Positions 53,117-60,817 of a DNA stretch of 64,000 bases are shown here, in pieces. The translations under genes were made by a program, and so were the position numbers. Source of the DNA: Pelosinus fermentans DSM 17108 (GTDB lineage: Bacteria; Bacillota; Negativicutes; DSM-13327). The stretch spans positions 3,311,501 to 3,375,500 of the forward strand of contig NZ_AKVN02000001.1 of assembly GCF_000271485.2 (NCBI RefSeq). Reading direction: 5' to 3'. Each line of letters begins with the position of its first letter. Within the stretch, counting starts at the first letter, position 1. Below the pieces are notes generated by a model. It was not told where the DNA came from. It did not search any database and saw only the letters and a list, made by a program, of their open reading frames with translations.

Positions 53117-53405
53117 CTAAATATTATTGCCCATCTCTTCTGCAAGGACAAGAGCTCTAGTAGATACTATATCTCCTTTACTGTTAACACCTGGAACAAC
53201 CAAATAACCTCTATCTGACCATTTTTGATAATAGGCAATCTGTTTATATGTGCTAATAATACCGCTAAATACAGATTCATCATCCTCTTCTCCACAAACC
53301 AGAAGCATACTTTCCTTTATATTTAGCTTCTTCTCTCCAATTATAAATGAATAAGTTTTGTCTATGACTGCCTTAAGCTGAGTCGGAAATGCATCCGCGT
53401 TACTA
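53117..53405 (-). pseudogene. C-terminal relic of an NADPH-dependent FMN reductase/flavodoxin-like protein
   Basis: Open frame NADAFPTQLKAVIDKTYSFI then LLVCGEEDDESVFSGIISTY ... QKWSDRGYLVVPGVNSKGDI. This is the second half of a flavodoxin-like NAD(P)H oxidoreductase; the N-terminal flavin loop is gone and a TGA stops the frame upstream. Confidence 0.7.
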
Positions 53406-53452
53406 CTTCATTTTCTAATTAGTGCATTATTCATAATAACGATTTAAATTTT

Positions 53453-54151
53453 TCAGTTTTTTACATAAGATAAATATGCCATAATAAGAGGATGCGGAAT
53501 TTCATATGTAGAACTTAATTGCGGTTGGAATAATGTTGCAACAAAGAAATTATTTTGTTCTAGAACCATGATACGAGCTTCACCTTCCCCATCAGTACCT
53601 ATAACCTTGAAACCATTTTGGTCGAGTTTGGCTTGAAATTCTTTGTTCAATCCAAAATTGCAATTATATTTTTCTTCAATTTCTGTAGTACCATAGATAT
53701 CGTATATTTTAGAGTTTTTAGCGATAAAGATATGCCGTGTTTGTCCTATGAGAGAACACGATAGGGCATTAATGAACATATTGGGCGAATAAGGGTCAAA
53801 TTCAACATCTTGTATAGCTTTAATTTGCAATACATTCCTAGCATATTCGATGACTGCGTGCTGAAAACCGCCACAAGTCCCGATAAAAGGATAATTGTTT
53901 TCTCTTGCAAATCTAATAGCATTAATAGCACCAAGCATACTTTTATAAGGGCTTCCTGGTGCACACCATAATCCATCAAAACTATTTAATTTTTGTTCTA
54001 CTCCTCCTTCCAAAGACTTCGTAGACAACCATTTTGATTTAAGAGTTAATCCAAATTTGACAGCACAATGTTTTATAGCTTCATCGGTTGCTATATGCGA
54101 TGGACGTCCATCATAATCGCCAATTATACCTATTTTAATTACAGAACCCAT
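53453..54151 (-). CDS. CTP synthase C-terminal region-related glutamine amidotransferase
   Basis: 232 residues, a free-standing class I amidotransferase domain like the glutaminase half of CTP synthase. IKIGIIGDYDGRPSHIATDEAI, FDGLWCAPGSPYKSMLGA and the nucleophile elbow FIGTCGGFQHAVIEYARNV (Cys in G-T-C-G-G) are clear. Members of this family sometimes carry selenocysteine at the nucleophile; here it is TGT-type cysteine. No synthase partner is adjacent. ATG after AAGGAG. Confidence 0.88.
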   Translation of the reverse strand: MGSVIKIGIIGDYDGRPSHIATDEAIKHCAVKFGLTLKSKWLSTKSLEGGVEQKLNSFDGLWCAPGSPYKSMLGAINAIRFARENNYPFIGTCGGFQHAVIEYARNVLQIKAIQDVEFDPYSPNMFINALSCSLIGQTRHIFIAKNSKIYDIYGTTEIEEKYNCNFGLNKEFQAKLDQNGFKVIGTDGEGEARIMVLEQNNFFVATLFQPQLSSTYEIPHPLIMAYLSYVKN

Positions 54152-54521
54152 TTCTCTTATCTCCTTAAAAAATTTATGTCAAAATCTCAACTACACAAAT
54201 TATAAATTGAACGAAACATCTTGAAATAAGACTATATAAAGTTATTAAAATTCATCTACCATCTACCATCTACCAAAATTTCACTAATTATATCATACGC
54301 GGTAAATAGAACACTGGATGTATATTCTATATAGCCTTCCGTGTAGGGAGAGATTGCTAGTGATTTATACTTTGCAATGAATGCTTCAAAATCAAATGAA
54401 AAGCCAGTAAAACCAAGCCCTATAAGGCTCTATTGTCTGTTCCATGACATGTCATTTCTTATTCCATTACATGCCATGGAAAACAAGATCCTTACACACC
54501 CTCCGTTTTTTTAATAGTCAT
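54152..54521. other. Intergenic region with a partial element E
   Basis: Contains a short direct repeat (ATCTACC three times near 54256) and element E copy 11. No gene seen. Confidence 0.5.
54397..54477 (+). repeat. Element E copy 11 (central part with boxes 1 and 2)
   Basis: From TGAAAAGCCAGTAAAACC to CCATTACATGCCAT. Both ends of the element are missing. Confidence 0.85.
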
Positions 54522-54941
54522 TTAATTAACTTCAAAATTTTCTGATTTAAAATTACTATAAAATCTTCCCTTTTGTGCTGTGAATTTTAAAACGCAATAA
54601 TCAGGGTCTGATACACCTAAAGGATAATACATTGTATCTCCCTCACGCCAAATCATTTTTTTAGAATCACTATCTTCAAGTACTTCTATCGTTCCCTTTA
54701 ACATCACCCCTCTGAAAAAGCGTTTATCACAAAAATATACACTTACGTTTGGGCATTCTTTATACTGCCTTACTCTCATAGACGAAGTGTTTGTAGTAAA
54801 ATAAATATCCCTTATTCCTTCTCTTTTTCTTGGCGGTAGCATAGCTTTCATATTTGGAAATCCTTCACTATCTATAGAGCCTATAAAAGAAACATCTACT
54901 TTATCAATTAAGTTACCTACCGTATTCTCTACATCTTTCAT
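54522..54941 (-). CDS. Pyridoxamine 5'-phosphate oxidase family (general stress FMN-binding) protein
   Basis: 139 residues, split beta-barrel. DVSFIGSIDSEGFPNMKAMLPPRKREGIRDIYFTTNTSS and KECPNVSVYFCDKRFFRGVMLKGTIEVLED are typical of the FMN-binding stress group. Start MKDVENTVGN after AGGAGGG. Monocistronic. A decayed relative is at 58.7-58.9 kb. Confidence 0.88.
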   Translation of the reverse strand: MKDVENTVGNLIDKVDVSFIGSIDSEGFPNMKAMLPPRKREGIRDIYFTTNTSSMRVRQYKECPNVSVYFCDKRFFRGVMLKGTIEVLEDSDSKKMIWREGDTMYYPLGVSDPDYCVLKFTAQKGRFYSNFKSENFEVN

Positions 54942-55050
54942 CTTAATACCCTCCTTGTGAATTTTACTGCTTTGCCATTTATTACTCATGGTAACATTTA
55001 ACAGATAGGTAGTAAATTACACACTTTTTTGTGGGTATTCTTACGCTTAA

Positions 55051-55410
55051 TTAATCAATAAATCCTTTCGCCTTTAACACATCTTCCATTCCATTTTCCC
55101 GCATAAGCTCAATCCCTATATGTTGCATAATGGTGATGGCTTCAATCATCTTCTCTCCACGTTGTGTTAAAAAATATTCAACCTTTAGAGGGTAACCTTC
55201 AAAAACATTTTTATTTATCATGCCACAATCCAAAAGTTCTTTTATATGTTCTATAAGCATTTTTTGATTAATACCTTGTATGTTTTTTTCAAGGCTTGCA
55301 AGTGATGTATTACCAAGCCTTAGCTGCCATAATATAATCGGCTTCCATTTGCCCTTGGTAATGTCATGTGTCAGTTCTAATGGACAAGTGTAATCTCCTC
55401 TTACTTTCAA
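55051..55410 (-). CDS. HxlR family transcriptional regulator
   Basis: 119 residues with the HxlR winged helix: CPLELTHDITKGKWKPIILWQLRLGNTSLASLEKNIQGINQKMLIEHIKELLDCGMI, preceded by a conserved Cys. The TTG at 55410 sits 5 bp from AGGGGTGA; a GTG three codons earlier is possible. Probably senses oxidative or aldehyde stress through Cys, as relatives do. Confidence 0.85.
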   Translation of the reverse strand: MKVRGDYTCPLELTHDITKGKWKPIILWQLRLGNTSLASLEKNIQGINQKMLIEHIKELLDCGMINKNVFEGYPLKVEYFLTQRGEKMIEAITIMQHIGIELMRENGMEDVLKAKGFID

Positions 55411-55629
55411 TGTGTTCACCCCTAAAGAATAATAATTACTAAAAAGAGATTTATAACATAAATTACAATCCACTTCTTTATCAAACAAGAAAAGTCTTTG
55501 AAGAATGTACTTCAAAGCAATATTATAGAAACTTATAAACCTTTATCTTTTACCAAAATTCAATTCACCTCAAAATAAGCTCCTTCTGTTAATCGATAAT
55601 CGTTTTAGTTAGCTTCTGCTGCAGAAATA

Positions 55630-55668
55630 AAAATCCTGCATCACCTATTACAAGTAATGCAGGATTTT
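55630..55668. terminator. CCTGC/GCAGG hairpin before element E copy 12
   Basis: AAAATCCTGCA with TGCAGGATTTT and an inner ACTTG-like arm. Confidence 0.8.
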
Positions 55669-55700
55669 ACGTCATTTTCCTCAAACTATCGCAAATAAAA

Positions 55701-55728
55701 ATGTTACTTTTATGGACATGGCACCAAG
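55701..55728 (+). repeat. Element E copy 12 (left end only), fused to an ImmA relic
   Basis: ATGTTACTTTTATGGACATG then GCACCAAG, after which the sequence becomes GGGCATGTCC of a metalloprotease gene. Confidence 0.8.
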
Positions 55729-55887
55729 GGCATGTCCTTCTCCACAAAGGCTGGGGGCTACTACTTTATGATTAAACATACCTTCTTCTGTCCTGGGCGC
55801 TTTGAACGTGAGGCAAATGAGTTTGCATGGCAGCTGCTGTTTGATGAGGAGTGCTGTTCTTATAATAATTTTACTATTTTTCACTAA
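55728..55887 (+). pseudogene. ImmA/IrrE-type metallopeptidase C-terminal relic
   Basis: Plus strand begins GHVLLHKG, the second half of the HExxH zinc site, then with one frameshift GGYYFMIKHTFFCPGRFERE and ANEFAWQLLFDEE, the glutamate helix of ImmA/IrrE peptidases, ending in TAA at 55887. The N-terminal half is absent and replaced by element E. Its end overlaps the 3' end of the LysE gene. Confidence 0.72.
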
Positions 55888-56506
55888 ACGCGATTTTCAC
55901 TCCGATAAACGCAAATAAGGTTCCTTGTAAATGGCTAATCTTTTTAGATATTACTGGATTTTTGCGGAGATACGCCCCTAGTTGCCCTGCAAAAATATTC
56001 ATTAGACTAAAGATTAGTAAAGTTTGAAGAAAAAATAAAAAACCGTAAATAAGCATTTGTTCGGTAACATCGCTTGTCGAATTATCAACAAACTGTGGTA
56101 AAAAAGCTAGAAAGAATAATGAGACTTTTGGATTTAAGAGGTTCATAATTATTCCTCTTCTATATATCGATTTAAAACTAACCTCTATGACGCTCCTCTC
56201 TGTATTGTCATTGAGGTCTAAATCACCTTCGCGAAATGTTTTATATGCCAAAAATAATAGGTATGCGGCTCCAGCATATTTTATCAGTGTAAATGCCAGC
56301 GACGATTGATAAATTATTGCTGATATTCCAACGGTGGCAGCCGTAATATGAACAATAATACCTGTACACAGTCCAAGTAGCAAAGCCATACCTGCGTTTT
56401 TGCCTTTTGAAATACTTTGAGTTAGAACGCAAAGATTATCTGGTCCTGGCATTAGGGTAAGTAATATAGAAATACCCAGAAAAGACATAATCGAGTGTAT
56501 GTCCAC
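55874..56506 (-). CDS. LysE family amino-acid exporter
   Basis: 210 residues, six membrane segments. SILLTLMPGPDNLCVLTQSISKGKNAGMALLLGLCTG is the LysE/RhtB signature, and GIIMNLLNPKVSLFFLAFLPQFVD the second. GTG start after AGGAGGAATAAGAA. Exports homoserine/threonine/lysine-type compounds in characterised relatives. Confidence 0.92.
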   Translation of the reverse strand: MDIHSIMSFLGISILLTLMPGPDNLCVLTQSISKGKNAGMALLLGLCTGIIVHITAATVGISAIIYQSSLAFTLIKYAGAAYLLFLAYKTFREGDLDLNDNTERSVIEVSFKSIYRRGIIMNLLNPKVSLFFLAFLPQFVDNSTSDVTEQMLIYGFLFFLQTLLIFSLMNIFAGQLGAYLRKNPVISKKISHLQGTLFAFIGVKIAFSEK

Positions 56507-56935
56507 TTCTTATTCCTCCTTTCCTGCATTTTACAACATTATAGCATACAAAATTAAATCAATGTACTATGTTGAACATTGCCGCTTGGTGGCAGGAATG
56601 CCCTAGTTAATTGTCGAAGCAATATCGAATTACAAAATATTACCAAATAAACTATCGAAACTATGCATAAACCATACCTATCCTATTTACTCTTCTCATC
56701 ACTATATCTCTCATTACTCCCGTCCTAGCGTCCTCATCCGGCACCCTCCATCTCAGCTGAGGTTGCGGAAAAAATGTTAATTGACGGCAACAAGCGTTTC
56801 CTCTCCGAGAAGTACGCTGACCAATTTATAATAGTTTTTCTCGAAGCCTCGTCTTTATAGCAAGCATGACTTTTTCTCAGTCCAATTGTTTACAATACTT
56901 CAACGCTAATTTGAGAATCTCTGTAGCATATCTGC
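56507..56935. other. Intergenic region containing a carbonic anhydrase relic
   Basis: No intact gene. It holds the LysE promoter on the minus strand and a plus-strand relic at 56663-56860. Confidence 0.5.
56663..56860 (+). pseudogene. Beta-carbonic anhydrase N-terminal relic
   Basis: Plus strand: a signal-peptide-like start, an in-frame TAG, then ISAEVAEKMLIDGNKRFLSE with KYADQF, the opening helix of exported beta-carbonic anhydrases (typically ...ALxxLLEGNKRF...). It stops at 56860 before any zinc ligand. Confidence 0.55.
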
Positions 56936-57337
56936 CTATAAGTTCCCCATAACCATGCCAATCTTCATACCATCAAAGAAGCCCTTGTTATAGTGCATGT
57001 AGGTAGCCGTTACCATCATTAGAGTAACGGCTTCACTCACTTCCCCCGCCTGCCCTTCTAATAGTAGATCGACTTGCTCCATTAGCCTTGTATATTCACT
57101 TGAGAAGTTACTAAATTGCAACTTCTCCTCTGCTTTATCCTGACGCATCAGAATAAATTCCTGCCAATCACGCAGGGCATCCCCTTTATCCATCCATCGT
57201 CCGGTAAGCATACTTTTAATAGGTACAGTGATTTCTTCTTGCCCCTTTTGATCTGGGGGCAGAATCTCCTTCATTCTATCTGTCAATTTTCTTTGACAGC
57301 GCCGGCTTTTCCTCTTTCGCTTCGCTATTACTGACAT
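56936..57337 (-). CDS. Unknown helical protein
   Basis: 133 residues. A basic head (MSVIAKRKRKSRRCQRKLTDRM) is followed by acidic helices EEKLQFSNFSSEYTRLMEQVDLLLEG and EAVTLMMVTATYMHYNKGFFDGMKIGMVMG. Start taken after GGGGGGATATAAATTG. No family recognised; the C-terminal FFDGMKxG pattern recurs in small Firmicute hypothetical proteins. Confidence 0.6.
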   Translation of the reverse strand: MSVIAKRKRKSRRCQRKLTDRMKEILPPDQKGQEEITVPIKSMLTGRWMDKGDALRDWQEFILMRQDKAEEKLQFSNFSSEYTRLMEQVDLLLEGQAGEVSEAVTLMMVTATYMHYNKGFFDGMKIGMVMGNL

Positions 57338-57558
57338 CAATTTATATCCCCCCATATTCATACTGCATGGAGCTTCTTCTATTCCTCTAGCTACATATAG
57401 GAATAGAAGAAACCAACACACAGCTACTTAATGGGAGAAATTAAAAAGCCCATGCGAGGTTTTTTAAACCTACACATGCGCTTTGCTTCGTCTTGATTGC
57501 ATGCAGACGCTCAGCTTCTGCCAGAACTACAATCTTACTATCCCGAACATACCATCCC

Positions 57559-57587
57559 TTGTTTTAAAGGAACGTTCACGGTATAAT
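57559..57587 (+). promoter_or_regulatory. Promoter of the orphan structured RNA
   Basis: TTGTTT at 57559-57564, 17 bp spacer, TATAAT at 57582-57587. Confidence 0.65.
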
Positions 57588-57592
57588 AAATT

Positions 57593-57686
57593 GTCGTCGT
57601 AGACAGGTAACTGTTACGTGTAGGTGCTTATGCCACCTGCTCGTGCCTGAGAGTGCTCTAACACTCTTAGGACACGGCGACTTTTT
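57593..57686 (+). ncRNA. Candidate structured small RNA (~94 nt)
   Basis: A sigma-A promoter is followed by a compact branched fold. P1 pairs GTCGTCGT (57593-57600) with ACGGCGAC (57674-57681). P2 is ACAG-GTAA-CTGT (57603-57614) with a GNRA loop. P3 is GTAGGTG / CACCTGC (57620-57640) with a 7 nt loop. P4 is CGTGCCTGAGAGTG / CACTCTTAGG(A)CACG (57642-57676); its foot overlaps P1. TTTTT follows P1. No gene lies downstream on this strand. It does not match tRNA, and I cannot place it in a known class. Confidence 0.55.
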
Positions 57687-57832
57687 AATTTCCACCTATT
57701 TCTAATTATATTACTTTTCTTTGGGATTGCAAGCAAAAAGTACTGTGGAAAATCAGCTCTTACAGTAAGACTTAGGCTGCTACAACATGGAAACTAAAAA
57801 TCCGATATCGTACATTATCTTAATTAAAATAT

Positions 57833-57867
57833 AATCCTGCAAAGCCAAAGCTTTGCAGGATTTTTTT
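57833..57867. terminator. Strong intrinsic terminator
   Basis: AATCCTGCAAAGC with its complement and a T7 run on the plus strand; also able to end the DJ-1 gene at 57937 on the minus strand. Confidence 0.85.
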
Positions 57868-57936
57868 CAGGAACGTAAGTGACTTACGCCAATTATGCAA
57901 AATACTTGGCGACGTATTGATAACTCTCTAAAATTC

Positions 57937-58566
57937 CTATCCAAGAGATTGCATTAGTTTATAAAAATACTGGGTATCTTGTATTTTATGAAGCTGATAC
58001 CAACAATCTAAGGTCTCATCTGAAAATACATCAAGTCGCTTAAAAACTTGATACGCTAGCTCTATCGGCGCTGTACCACTTGCAGTAATGAGATCACCAT
58101 CGGTAACTGCACTTTGAAATTGAAAGTTCTCTTCCCCATGATAATTTGGACATTCCTTCTTGAGATATGCAAAATCATTACTAGTGTGCCGATATGTATC
58201 TAAAATTCCGGCTGATGCAAGTGCCATAGTAGCACCACAGATGGCGGCTACTGGAATACCTTTATCTAAACAATCTTTTGCCTTTCCTAATATCAAAGCA
58301 TGACATGAATCCATCCACGTTTCACCGCCAGGTAGTAGTAGCAGAGCACAATCCTGAGTATTAATTTCATCTATACTTCAATCCGGTATGATTCGCAACC
58401 CTCCCATGGTTGTAATCGGTTCCTTACTTAAACTGACAGTTTTAATCGTAAATCCTGGTATCCCTTTTTTAAAAAACCGTCCTGTTTTCAATTCAGCGGT
58501 TATATAGCCCCACTCCCAATCCGCCATTGTATTGAGAATATACATAAATATAGTGTTTTTACTCAT
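57937..58566 (-). pseudogene. DJ-1/PfpI family protein interrupted by one in-frame TGA
   Basis: Two halves lie in the same frame: ...ITTMGGLRIIPD-TGA-SIDEINTQDCALLLLPGGETWMDSC... with the nucleophile region AAICGATMALASAGILDTYRHTSNDF. Reading through 58378-58380 gives about 209 residues, normal for the family; a TGG (Trp) to TGA change would explain it (PDWSIDE). Translation could restart at MDSC but would lack the first strands. Confidence 0.75.
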
Positions 58567-58681
58567 TGAATTGCCGCCCATAACGACCACTCCACTCTTA
58601 TTGTATTTTTTCGTTTCATTATGTCCATATTATCAATTATCATACTGCTCCCCATGATAATATTCTCTGACTGCTCTATGC

Positions 58682-58926
58682 TCATCTACATATACATAAT
58701 CCCGACACGGCGTTATGGAAACACATCGCTATATTGGGATTTATAAGATCTGTTTATACTTATCCAACAACGTTTCTGTCTGAAAATAAACATTTAATCC
58801 ATCATTCACTATGCTCATAGAGCGCGCTGTTACCCGGTTATCTGCTGAGGTTGCCAATACCCAGTACTTATTGCTCCCTAATACATCCAAGATTTCTTGT
58901 TCCAACTGCTCATAATTAAGATCCAT
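58682..58926 (-). pseudogene. Truncated pyridoxamine 5'-phosphate oxidase family protein
   Basis: ATG after AGAAGGAGG; MDLNYEQLEQEILDVLGSNK then YWVLATSADNRVTARSMSIV and a stop after KYKQIL. A one-base shift lets NPNIAMCFHN continue, the next conserved strand. The remainder is lost. Confidence 0.7.
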
Positions 58927-59023
58927 AAACTTCCTCCTTCTAGCATGGCTTTACATACATATAAGAACATTTGTTCTGAATACTGTATCAAAAATATAAA
59001 TTATAGTCAACACTGACAACAAA

Positions 59024-59113
59024 ATGTTACTTTTAAGGACATGCCCCCAATGTCATTAAAACACTGTTTACAAGTTCCAAGCCCATCAAGGCTCTATTGT
59101 CTGTTCCATGCCA
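59024..59113 (+). repeat. Element E copy 13 (internal deletion)
   Basis: ATGTTACTTTTAAGGACATG, then CACTGTTTACAAG joined to CCAAGCCC..., ending in box 1 (CCATGCCA). Confidence 0.82.
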
Positions 59114-59145
59114 ATATATTTATTCTTCCTATATATTGAAATATA

Positions 59146-59184
59146 AAATCCACCTAGTTTTACAAGTGTAAATTAGGTGGATTT
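59146..59184. terminator. Terminator-like hairpin
   Basis: AAATCCACCTA with TAGGTGGATTT. Confidence 0.7.
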
Positions 59185-59308
59185 ATTACGTTATCTTTTC
59201 AGAAAAATAACATTTAATAGCTGAAAATTGTCAAACTACAACCACATATCTATGATCGACTTCATACAACATTTTTTTATATTAACCTTGGTAATTTAAA
59301 AGCATCCC

Positions 59309-59353
59309 TTATTTTTTGATATTTGCTCTATTAGGTACACCTCTTTCAGAAAA
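59309..59353 (-). pseudogene. C-terminal relic of an MFS transporter
   Basis: Minus strand: FSERGVPNRANIKK and TAA, matching the end (RSVPNRAYVKE) of the MFS gene at 28.7 kb. Confidence 0.5.
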
Positions 59354-59400
59354 TTTTTCTTCACTAAAGAAATTATATTTTTCGATCTACAAACAATGAT

Positions 59401-59440
59401 ATCCTCTTGCTCACCCTGCGTAAACGGCTCTAGCGCATTT
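59401..59440. repeat. 40 bp repeat C, copy 2
   Basis: Second copy of 51791-51830 with two mismatches. Confidence 0.7.
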
Positions 59441-59524
59441 ATATATATTTATTTGTGTATCACTTATTTCCCAAAATAAGGTTATAATGTTAGTCAAAGA
59501 TAACTTTTAAATGGGGGAGTTAAT

Positions 59525-59986
59525 TTGAAATTTGAATATCTAGTTGAAGACCAAAAATATATACCTTTAATAGCTACTTGGCTACACAAAGAATTTGTAG
59601 AAAACTTTAAGCCTGGCATATCATTAGAAAATGTAGTTCAGAAACTTTATAGTCACAAAAAATTAGAATTTCCTATAACTATTATTGCTAAAGAAGGAGA
59701 TCAGTGCATTGGTACTGTATCGCTATTTGAAAATGACTTTAAAGGAATGAAAGTAAAACCATGGCTTGCTTCACTTATTGTTGACAAGCAACATAGAGGA
59801 ACTGGTATAGGTAAAGGATTGATTAACGAGATAACAAATGTAGCTCTAAACATGGGCTATAAAAAATTATATTTAAGAACTGAGCATGCAGCAGAATATT
59901 ATAAAAAACTAGGTTGGCTTTTTATAGATAAAAGAACCGATGACTCTGGGATTGAAACAGAACTTTTTTCAAAAGAAATCAACTAG
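59525..59986 (+). CDS. GNAT family N-acetyltransferase
   Basis: 153 residues. KPWLASLIVDKQHRGTGIGKGLINEITNVA holds the acetyl-CoA loop (RGTGIG), followed by MGYKKLYLRTEHAAEYYKKLGWLFIDKR. TTG start after GGGGGAG. Acceptor unknown; the chain resembles aminoglycoside- or polyamine-type GNATs only in fold. Confidence 0.9.
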   Translation: MKFEYLVEDQKYIPLIATWLHKEFVENFKPGISLENVVQKLYSHKKLEFPITIIAKEGDQCIGTVSLFENDFKGMKVKPWLASLIVDKQHRGTGIGKGLINEITNVALNMGYKKLYLRTEHAAEYYKKLGWLFIDKRTDDSGIETELFSKEIN

Positions 59987-60072
59987 ATTATGTGTCCAAT
60001 AAAATTTCATGAATAGACATTTCTTCTTTAAAACTAATTTTTAAAATATCATTATAGGAAGGGATTGATGAT

Positions 60073-60537
60073 ATGAAAATCATAATAGTTCCAGCCACTC
60101 TAAGTCATATAAATGAATGTAAAAACGCGATTATGGATTCAGAGTTAGGAAATCGATATGCTACAAATAATGAACAATCTTCTATACTTTTTACTAAGGG
60201 TATAAATGATGAGGAAATTTATATTGCTACTGATATGAATGGTCAGTTCTTAGGTTATATCTGGATTGACTTAGATGGCGTCTTTTCAAATTTTCCATAT
60301 GTACGAAGTATTGCTGTAAGCAATAAATATCGTGGTCAAGGCATCGGAAGGAAGTTAATATCCCATTTCGAAGAACTAGGGTTCAAGCAAAGTTCTAAAT
60401 TATTCCTATTAGTTAGCGATTTTAATACACGCGCCAAAAAACTATATACCGAACTCGGTTATCAGGAAATGGCTATTATACCAGATCTATTTAAACCCGA
60501 AATAAGTGAGTTCTTAATGATGAAAGTAAAAATATAA
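60073..60537 (+). CDS. GNAT family N-acetyltransferase
   Basis: 154 residues. PYVRSIAVSNKYRGQGIGRKLISHFEELG carries the acetyl-CoA loop (RGQGIG), then LLVSDFNTRAKKLYTELGYQE. ATG after GGAAGGG. It follows the other GNAT gene by 86 bp on the plus strand, possibly co-transcribed, though the two are not close relatives. Confidence 0.9.
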   Translation: MKIIIVPATLSHINECKNAIMDSELGNRYATNNEQSSILFTKGINDEEIYIATDMNGQFLGYIWIDLDGVFSNFPYVRSIAVSNKYRGQGIGRKLISHFEELGFKQSSKLFLLVSDFNTRAKKLYTELGYQEMAIIPDLFKPEISEFLMMKVKI

Positions 60538-60601
60538 TTGCTTTAAATTTCCTTAAATTAGTACTAGTAGGTAAAGGCTCTTATATCTTTTTACACCAAA
60601 G

Positions 60602-60671
60602 AACCTCCGTCAAATGATTGACAAAGGTTCAATACTTATTCCTTATTTAGTATTAGTATTCATCCGGTAAC
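60602..60671. repeat. ~68 bp repeat B, copy 2
   Basis: Matches 51844-51910, including the AACCTCCGTCAA hairpin and ATTCATCCGGTAACA; a short ATTAGT duplication is inside. Confidence 0.65.
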
Positions 60672-60681
60672 AGCATCATAC

Positions 60682-60745
60682 ATGAGTCCACTAGCCATCT
60701 GCCTTAGACTCTTTCATTTCTCTTCTATAACATGCCACTGAATGG
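60682..60745 (+). repeat. Element E copy 14 (a single 90 bp-type unit)
   Basis: ATGAGTCCACTAGCCATCTG through CTATAACATGCCAC: one internal unit with its box, without the left half. It directly follows repeat B. Confidence 0.8.
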
Positions 60746-60817
60746 TTATTTCTGAATAACCTTTTTGCTAAAGGTGTCTACCAAATCATAACGCAAGTAT
60801 TGCCCCCAAAAAGTGCT

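Noticed and set aside
53453-54151. Selenocysteine in the CTP synthase-related protein
   Set aside because: Some family members use it, but the nucleophile codon here is a cysteine codon in an uninterrupted frame.
57593-57686. tRNA gene
   Set aside because: It has a cloverleaf-like outline but no GTTCRAA T-loop and no standard D-arm, and P4 is too long.
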